Positions 59,957-64,000 of a stretch of 64,000 nt of DNA are shown one piece after another. Origin of the DNA: Streptomyces sp. TRM68416. GTDB lineage: Bacteria > Actinomycetota > Actinomycetes > Streptomycetales > Streptomycetaceae. The notes under the pieces are model-generated. The model was not told the origin of the DNA. It saw nothing but the letters and a program-made list of their open reading frames with translations, and made no database searches. The DNA lies in contig NZ_JACVWU010000012.1 of NCBI RefSeq assembly GCF_014596915.1, positions 62,001 to 126,000 on the forward strand. The letters are read 5' to 3'. Position 1 is the stretch's first letter, and each line of letters opens with the position of its first letter. The translations under genes and the position numbers were made by a program.

Positions 59957-61216
59957 TTACTTCTTGGACGGGGACTTGGGCCGCTGCGGACCCTTGCGCT
60001 GTCCGGACTGGGCCTTGCTGCGGGTTCCACCGCCGGGCTTCTGAGCGGCCTTCTTGGCGGCGGGCTTGGCGTCCTCGGGCTCGTCGTCGGACTTCTTCAG
60101 CGAGGTGGGCTCGCCGGCTGCCTTCGGAGCACCGGACTGGCGCTGGGACTTGGACTGTCGCTTGGGCTGCTGGCGCTTGGGCGCCGTGGTCGGCGTACCG
60201 TCCTCGCTCTCCACCACGACCGCCGTCTCGCTCTTCGCCACGGTGCCGTCGGCCTGGGCCGCGAGACCGGCCTTGCTCAGACCATTGATGAACTTGCGCT
60301 CGTACTCGTTGCGGTCGCGGCCCTTGGCGACGATCGCCTTGACGATGGCGCGCTGGCCCCGGCCACGGACCTTGCCGTGGTTCGTGACGTGCTTGGTGAG
60401 GCGCTCCAGGTACGCGGCCTGGGCCTTGGAACCCGGAGTCGGGTTGTTGTGGATGACGTACATCTGCTGGCCCATGGTCCACACGTTGGTGGTCAGCCAG
60501 TAGACGAGGACACCGACCGGGAAGTTGATGCCGAAGACGGCGAACATGATCGGGAAGACGTACATCAGCATCTTCTGCTGCTGCATGAACGGCGTCTTCA
60601 CCGTGGTGTCGACGTTCTTCGTCATCAGCTGGCGCTGCGTGAAGAACTGCGACGCCGACATCAGGATGATCATGATCGCGGTGACGACGCGGACGCTGGT
60701 CAGCGACGCGTCGAGCCCTGCGACGTGCTCCGAGCTGTCGGTGAACTTCGCGGCCAGCGGAGCGCCGAAGATGTGCGCCTTCTGCGCACTGTCGAGCAGG
60801 CTCTGGTTGATCGCGCCGATGGTGTCGTTGTTCGCGATGCTGTTGAGCACGTGGTACAGGGCGAAGAAGAACGGCGACTGCGCCAGGATGGGCAGGCACG
60901 AGGAGAGCGGGTTGGTCCCCGTCTCCTTGTACAGCTTCATCATCTCTTCGGACTGGCGCTGCTTGTCGTTCTTGTAGCGCTCCTGGATCTTCTTCATCTC
61001 GGGCTGCAGTGTCTGCATGGCCCGGGTCGCCTTGATCTGCTTCACGAAGAGCGGGATCAGGCAGATACGGATCAGGATCACCAGGGACACGATCGACAGG
61101 CCCCAGGCCCACCCGGTGTCAGGGCCGAAGATGGCGCCGTACACCTTGTGGAACTGGACGATGATCCAGGACACAGGTGTCGTGATGAAGCTGAAGAGGC
61201 TGGCAATCGTGTCCAC
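59957..61216 (-). CDS. yidC: Membrane protein insertase YidC
   Basis: 419 residues with the Oxa1 core: five helices including FVKQIKATRAMQTLQPEMKKIQE in the cytosolic loop and SSCLPILAQSPFFFALYHVL. The last 100 residues are a Lys/Gln/Ser/Pro-rich tail. It inserts membrane proteins alone and with SecYEG. It lies three bases after yidD. Confidence 0.97.
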   Translation of the reverse strand: MDTIASLFSFITTPVSWIIVQFHKVYGAIFGPDTGWAWGLSIVSLVILIRICLIPLFVKQIKATRAMQTLQPEMKKIQERYKNDKQRQSEEMMKLYKETGTNPLSSCLPILAQSPFFFALYHVLNSIANNDTIGAINQSLLDSAQKAHIFGAPLAAKFTDSSEHVAGLDASLTSVRVVTAIMIILMSASQFFTQRQLMTKNVDTTVKTPFMQQQKMLMYVFPIMFAVFGINFPVGVLVYWLTTNVWTMGQQMYVIHNNPTPGSKAQAAYLERLTKHVTNHGKVRGRGQRAIVKAIVAKGRDRNEYERKFINGLSKAGLAAQADGTVAKSETAVVVESEDGTPTTAPKRQQPKRQSKSQRQSGAPKAAGEPTSLKKSDDEPEDAKPAAKKAAQKPGGGTRSKAQSGQRKGPQRPKSPSKK

Positions 61217-61219
61217 TAA

Positions 61220-61588
61220 TCATGCTCCTTGGGCATGGGACGGGGTCTCTGCGGCCGGGCTCGAAGAAACATCGCTCGATGGCACATTCTCTTCGGTGGC
61301 CGTTTCGGCGGCGGAGGGCCCGCCCTTGCGTGCGCGCCACGCGTTGCGCAGCATCTCGTGCCACCGCGGGCGCTTGCGCGGCGGGACATGGTCGACACCG
61401 CCCAGCGACCACGGGTTGCACCGCAGAATGCGCCAGGCCGTGAGGCCCGTGCCCTTGATGGCACCGTGCCGGTCGATGGCCGTGTAGCCGTAGTGGGAGC
61501 ACGACGGGTAGTACTTGCAGACCGGCCCCAGCAGGGGACTGATCGTCCACTGGTAGATCTTGATCAGAGCCAGCAGCGGGTACTTCAT
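61220..61588 (-). CDS. yidD: Membrane protein insertion efficiency factor YidD
   Basis: 122 residues. IYQWTISPLLGPVCKYYPSC and SHYGYTAIDRHGAIKGTGL are diagnostic, and the conserved CNPWSLGGVDHVP is present; the C-terminal 35 residues are a variable tail. It overlaps rnpA by four bases. Confidence 0.96.
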   Translation of the reverse strand: MKYPLLALIKIYQWTISPLLGPVCKYYPSCSHYGYTAIDRHGAIKGTGLTAWRILRCNPWSLGGVDHVPPRKRPRWHEMLRNAWRARKGGPSAAETATEENVPSSDVSSSPAAETPSHAQGA

Positions 61589-61956
61589 CGCGCGCCCCCT
61601 CCCAGCAGCCGCTGCAGAGCGGCATCCAGGTCTCGGGCCAGCTGTGCATGGTCGGCGTCACCCGCACCGGGCAGCGCTCGTACGACTACCAGGCTACCGG
61701 GGGGAAACAGAACGACCCGGTCACGCATCAGATGGCGAAGCCTGCGCTTCACCTTGTTGCGCACGACCGCGCCGCCGACGGCCTTGCTGACGACGAAACC
61801 CGCACGCGTCGGGGGAGCGCTCTCCCCAGGCGCGTGCGGGTCCGTGGCACCGCTACGAAGGTGGACGACGAGAGTCGGGCGTCCGGCCCGGCGTCCTCGT
61901 CGTACCGCGGTCGCGAAGTCCTCGCGCCGCCTCAGCCGGTTCTCGGTGGGCAGCAC
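61585..61956 (-). CDS. rnpA: Ribonuclease P protein component
   Basis: 123 residues beginning MLPTENRLRRREDFATAVRRG with the RNR signature VRNKVKRRLRHLMRD. It is the protein subunit of RNase P, which makes tRNA 5' ends. It begins 22 bp after rpmH and is overlapped by yidD. Confidence 0.97.
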   Translation of the reverse strand: MLPTENRLRRREDFATAVRRGRRAGRPTLVVHLRSGATDPHAPGESAPPTRAGFVVSKAVGGAVVRNKVKRRLRHLMRDRVVLFPPGSLVVVRALPGAGDADHAQLARDLDAALQRLLGGGAR

Positions 61957-61977
61957 GACGTCATGACCTGACCGGGA

Positions 61978-62115
61978 TCAGGCGGACAGACGGGCGCGAC
62001 CCTTGCTACGGCGGGACGCGAGAATCGCGCGGCCGGCACGGGTGCGCATACGCAGCCGGAAGCCGTGGGTCTTCGCGCGACGACGGTTGTTCGGCTGGAA
62101 GGTGCGCTTGCTCAC
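61978..62115 (-). CDS. rpmH: 50S ribosomal protein L34
   Basis: A 45-residue, very basic protein that begins SKRTFQPNNRRRAKTHGFR after a GTG start at 62115 and ends SKGRARLSA. Unmistakable bL34. It is divergent from dnaA, the universal arrangement next to oriC. Confidence 0.98.
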   Translation of the reverse strand: MSKRTFQPNNRRRAKTHGFRLRMRTRAGRAILASRRSKGRARLSA

Positions 62116-62478
62116 TCGGGGGCTCCAGAAATCAAATCGGTGTGGCGGGTGCCGTCCTGGCTGTCACCGTGCGCCCACGAGTAGCTCGCGTTACGCCCGA
62201 GTGCACCGCTTCCCGATCACCCAAAGCGATCTGTGCCCATCGGAGGCAGGCGGCAGCAGCCATCGACAACTCGACCTGGTTACGGTACGCGGGGCTACGC
62301 CATCCGGTCAAACCAGCGGCCACCGGGAGACACTATCCACAGCCTGGGGACAACAACTTGAACCGCACCCGTCGCCCTGACTACCGTGGCTGAACTCCGA
62401 TTCGCCCGTCCCACCCGATGTGAATCCCGATCCGTCCCGCAACCACACGTTCGTGGGACCCGTGAGAGAGCGTGCCCT
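62116..62478. promoter_or_regulatory. rpmH-dnaA divergent region with DnaA boxes and dnaA promoter
   Basis: 363 bp. CTATCCACA (62333-62341) and TGGGGACAA (62345-62353, complement of TTGTCCCCA) are two opposed DnaA-box-like sites. TTGAAC (62355-62360), 18-bp spacer and TACCGT (62379-62384) form a likely dnaA promoter two bases from the second box, which would allow autoregulation as reported for Streptomyces lividans dnaA. The rpmH promoter must also be here but I cannot fix it. Confidence 0.65.
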
Positions 62479-64000
62479 GTGGCTGACGTACCTGCCGATC
62501 TTGCCGCAGTGTGGCCACGCGTACTGGAGCAGCTCCTCGGCGAGGGCCGCGGACAGGGTGTCGAGGCGAAGGACGAGCACTGGATCCGGCGCTGCCAGCC
62601 GCTCGCCCTCGTGGCGGACACCGCCCTGCTCGCCGTACCGAACGAATTCGCGAAGGGCGTACTGGAGGGCCGTCTCGCGCCGGTCGTCAGCGACACGCTG
62701 AGCCGCGAGTGCGGCCGCCCGATCCGGATCGCGATCACCGTCGACGACTCCGCGGGCGAGCCCCCGGCCCCGCCGGCCCCCACCCGCCCCCAGCCGCGCT
62801 ACGAGGAACCCGAGCTTCCCTCCTCCGGCCAGTACGAGGGGGGCTACGGCCGCCACCGCGGCGCCGACGGCGACGCGTACCCGCACCGCCCCGAGGGCGG
62901 CGACCCGCTCCCGACGGCCCGCCCCGCCTACCCCTCGGAGTACCAGCGCCCCGAGCCCGGCGCCTGGCCCCGCCCCGCGCAGGACGAGTACAGCTGGCAG
63001 CAGCAGCGCCTCGGCTTCCCCGAGCGCGACCCCTATGCCTCGCCGTCGCAGGAGTCGTACGGCCAGGACTCCTACGGCCAGCCGTCGCAGGACTACCGTC
63101 CGCAGTCGATGGAGCGCCCGTCCTACGACGACCGGCGCCCCGACTACGACCAGCCGCGCGGCGACTACGACCAGGGCCGCGCCGACTACGACAAGCCCCG
63201 CCCGGACTACGACCAGCGCGACGGCCGCCGGGAACTGCCCGAGCCGGGTCCCGGCGCCGGGCACGTGCACCGCGGCGGCCCGGTCGGCTCCGCGCTGCCC
63301 GCCGCCAGCGGTGCCCCCGGCCCGCTGGCCGCGCAGCCCGCGCCGGCGACCGGCCCCGGCGAGCCGACCGCGCGCCTGAACCCGAAGTACCTCTTCGACA
63401 CCTTCGTCATCGGCGCCTCCAACCGCTTCGCGCACGCGGCTGCGGTGGCCGTCGCCGAGGCGCCCGCGAAGGCGTACAACCCCCTGTTCATCTATGGGGA
63501 GTCGGGGCTCGGCAAGACGCACCTGCTGCACGCGATCGGGCACTACGCGCGCAGCCTCTACCCGGGCACGCGGGTGCGGTACGTGAGCTCCGAGGAGTTC
63601 ACCAACGAGTTCATCAACTCCATCCGCGACGGCAAGGGCGACAGCTTCCGCAAGCGGTACCGGGAGATGGACATCCTGCTCGTCGACGACATCCAGTTCC
63701 TCGCGGACAAGGAGTCGACGCAGGAGGAGTTCTTCCACACCTTCAACACGCTCCACAACGCGAACAAGCAGATCGTGCTGTCCTCCGACCGGCCGCCCAA
63801 ACAGCTGGTGACGCTGGAGGACCGGCTGCGGAACCGTTTCGAGTGGGGCCTGATCACCGACGTGCAGCCGCCCGAGCTGGAGACGCGCATCGCGATCCTG
63901 CGCAAGAAGGCGGTCCAGGAGCAGCTCAACGCCCCGCCGGAGGTACTGGAGTTCATCGCCTCCCGGATCTCGCGCAACATCCGCGAGCTGGAGGGCGCGC
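62479..64000 (+). CDS. dnaA: Chromosomal replication initiator DnaA, partial (C-terminus off window)
   Basis: GTG start at 62479; 507 residues visible, no stop before the window ends. Domain I (about 1-90), then a domain II linker of about 200 residues rich in Pro, Tyr, Asp and Gln, as known only in Streptomyces-type DnaA. Domain III has GESGLGKTHLLHAIG (Walker A near 340) and LLVDDIQFLADK (Walker B). The DNA-binding domain IV is outside. DnaA melts oriC; the long linker is dispensable or regulatory. The linker has a short DYDxPR repeat at about 217-245. Confidence 0.98.
   Translation, partial: MADVPADLAAVWPRVLEQLLGEGRGQGVEAKDEHWIRRCQPLALVADTALLAVPNEFAKGVLEGRLAPVVSDTLSRECGRPIRIAITVDDSAGEPPAPPAPTRPQPRYEEPELPSSGQYEGGYGRHRGADGDAYPHRPEGGDPLPTARPAYPSEYQRPEPGAWPRPAQDEYSWQQQRLGFPERDPYASPSQESYGQDSYGQPSQDYRPQSMERPSYDDRRPDYDQPRGDYDQGRADYDKPRPDYDQRDGRRELPEPGPGAGHVHRGGPVGSALPAASGAPGPLAAQPAPATGPGEPTARLNPKYLFDTFVIGASNRFAHAAAVAVAEAPAKAYNPLFIYGESGLGKTHLLHAIGHYARSLYPGTRVRYVSSEEFTNEFINSIRDGKGDSFRKRYREMDILLVDDIQFLADKESTQEEFFHTFNTLHNANKQIVLSSDRPPKQLVTLEDRLRNRFEWGLITDVQPPELETRIAILRKKAVQEQLNAPPEVLEFIASRISRNIRELEGA
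63130..63222 (+). repeat. DYD repeat in the DnaA linker
   Basis: Four tandem units of roughly 24 bp encode DYDQPRG, DYDQGRA, DYDKPRP and DYDQRDG within the domain II linker. Confidence 0.75.

Overview
The window is about 70% G+C and looks like a Streptomyces chromosome next to the replication origin. Evidence for the genus: the ssgA/ssgR pair that controls sporulation septation, a DnaA with a very long domain II linker, twelve exact copies of the Streptomyces parS site (GTTTCACGTGAAAC), and the gene order dnaA, rpmH, rnpA, yidD, yidC, jag, rsmG, parA, parB, trxA, trxB, sigM, murJ. DnaA runs off the right edge, so oriC (dnaA-dnaN gap) should lie just beyond it. No rRNA, tRNA, insertion sequence, prophage or CRISPR array was seen. 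Almost everything is core genome in one compositional style, with no sign of a recently acquired island.

Layout, left to right. 1-2 kb: cytochrome bd oxidase (cydAB) with a textbook Rex operator. 2-10 kb: a cyclophilin-fold protein, a HisC-like aminotransferase, a LacI regulator, a calcineurin-type phosphatase, a TerD-vWA protein and small envelope proteins. 10-14 kb: thiC under a TPP riboswitch, and a YibE/F membrane protein with a Gly/His-rich N-terminus. 14-16 kb: ssgA and its IclR regulator ssgR. 16-19 kb: cupin, small membrane proteins, the phosphatase ptpA and a Cys/Met-metabolism PLP enzyme. 19-27 kb: accessory regulators and enzymes (LysR, NUDIX, HAD, GNAT, MFS/MarR pair, beta-lactamase-fold protein, DHFR-like protein).

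27-32 kb is the replication/translation block: dnaB, a MATE pump, then rplI-rpsR-ssb-rpsF. 32-45 kb is an envelope block: FemX-like transferase, alanine-racemase-like protein, a polytopic glycosyltransferase, a bifunctional penicillin-binding protein, PadR-ino1 behind a perfect 23-bp palindrome, and the CCA-adding enzyme. 45-55 kb: a secreted membrane-anchored protein, MurJ, a pseudokinase, SigM with a ZAS-type anti-sigma factor, and trxB-trxA behind a SigR-type promoter. 55-64 kb: parAB, rsmG, jag, yidC, yidD, rnpA, rpmH and dnaA. Much of 27-64 kb is syntenic with mycobacterial ori-flanking genes.

The main non-coding theme is chromosome segregation. Twelve exact and three one-mismatch parS sites lie in 56 kb. 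Three exact sites sit at the centre of long perfect palindromes between convergent genes, so ParB loading sites and bidirectional terminators coincide. Two exact sites are a tandem pair. Three exact sites and one degenerate site lie inside genes, all in the reading frame V-S-R-E/H-E-T. One degenerate site sits inside the extended P3 arm of the TPP riboswitch. DnaA-box-like sequences cluster upstream of dnaB, parA and dnaA. I found no clearly new defence or metabolic system; these overlays of segregation and initiation sites on other regulatory elements are the most interesting content.
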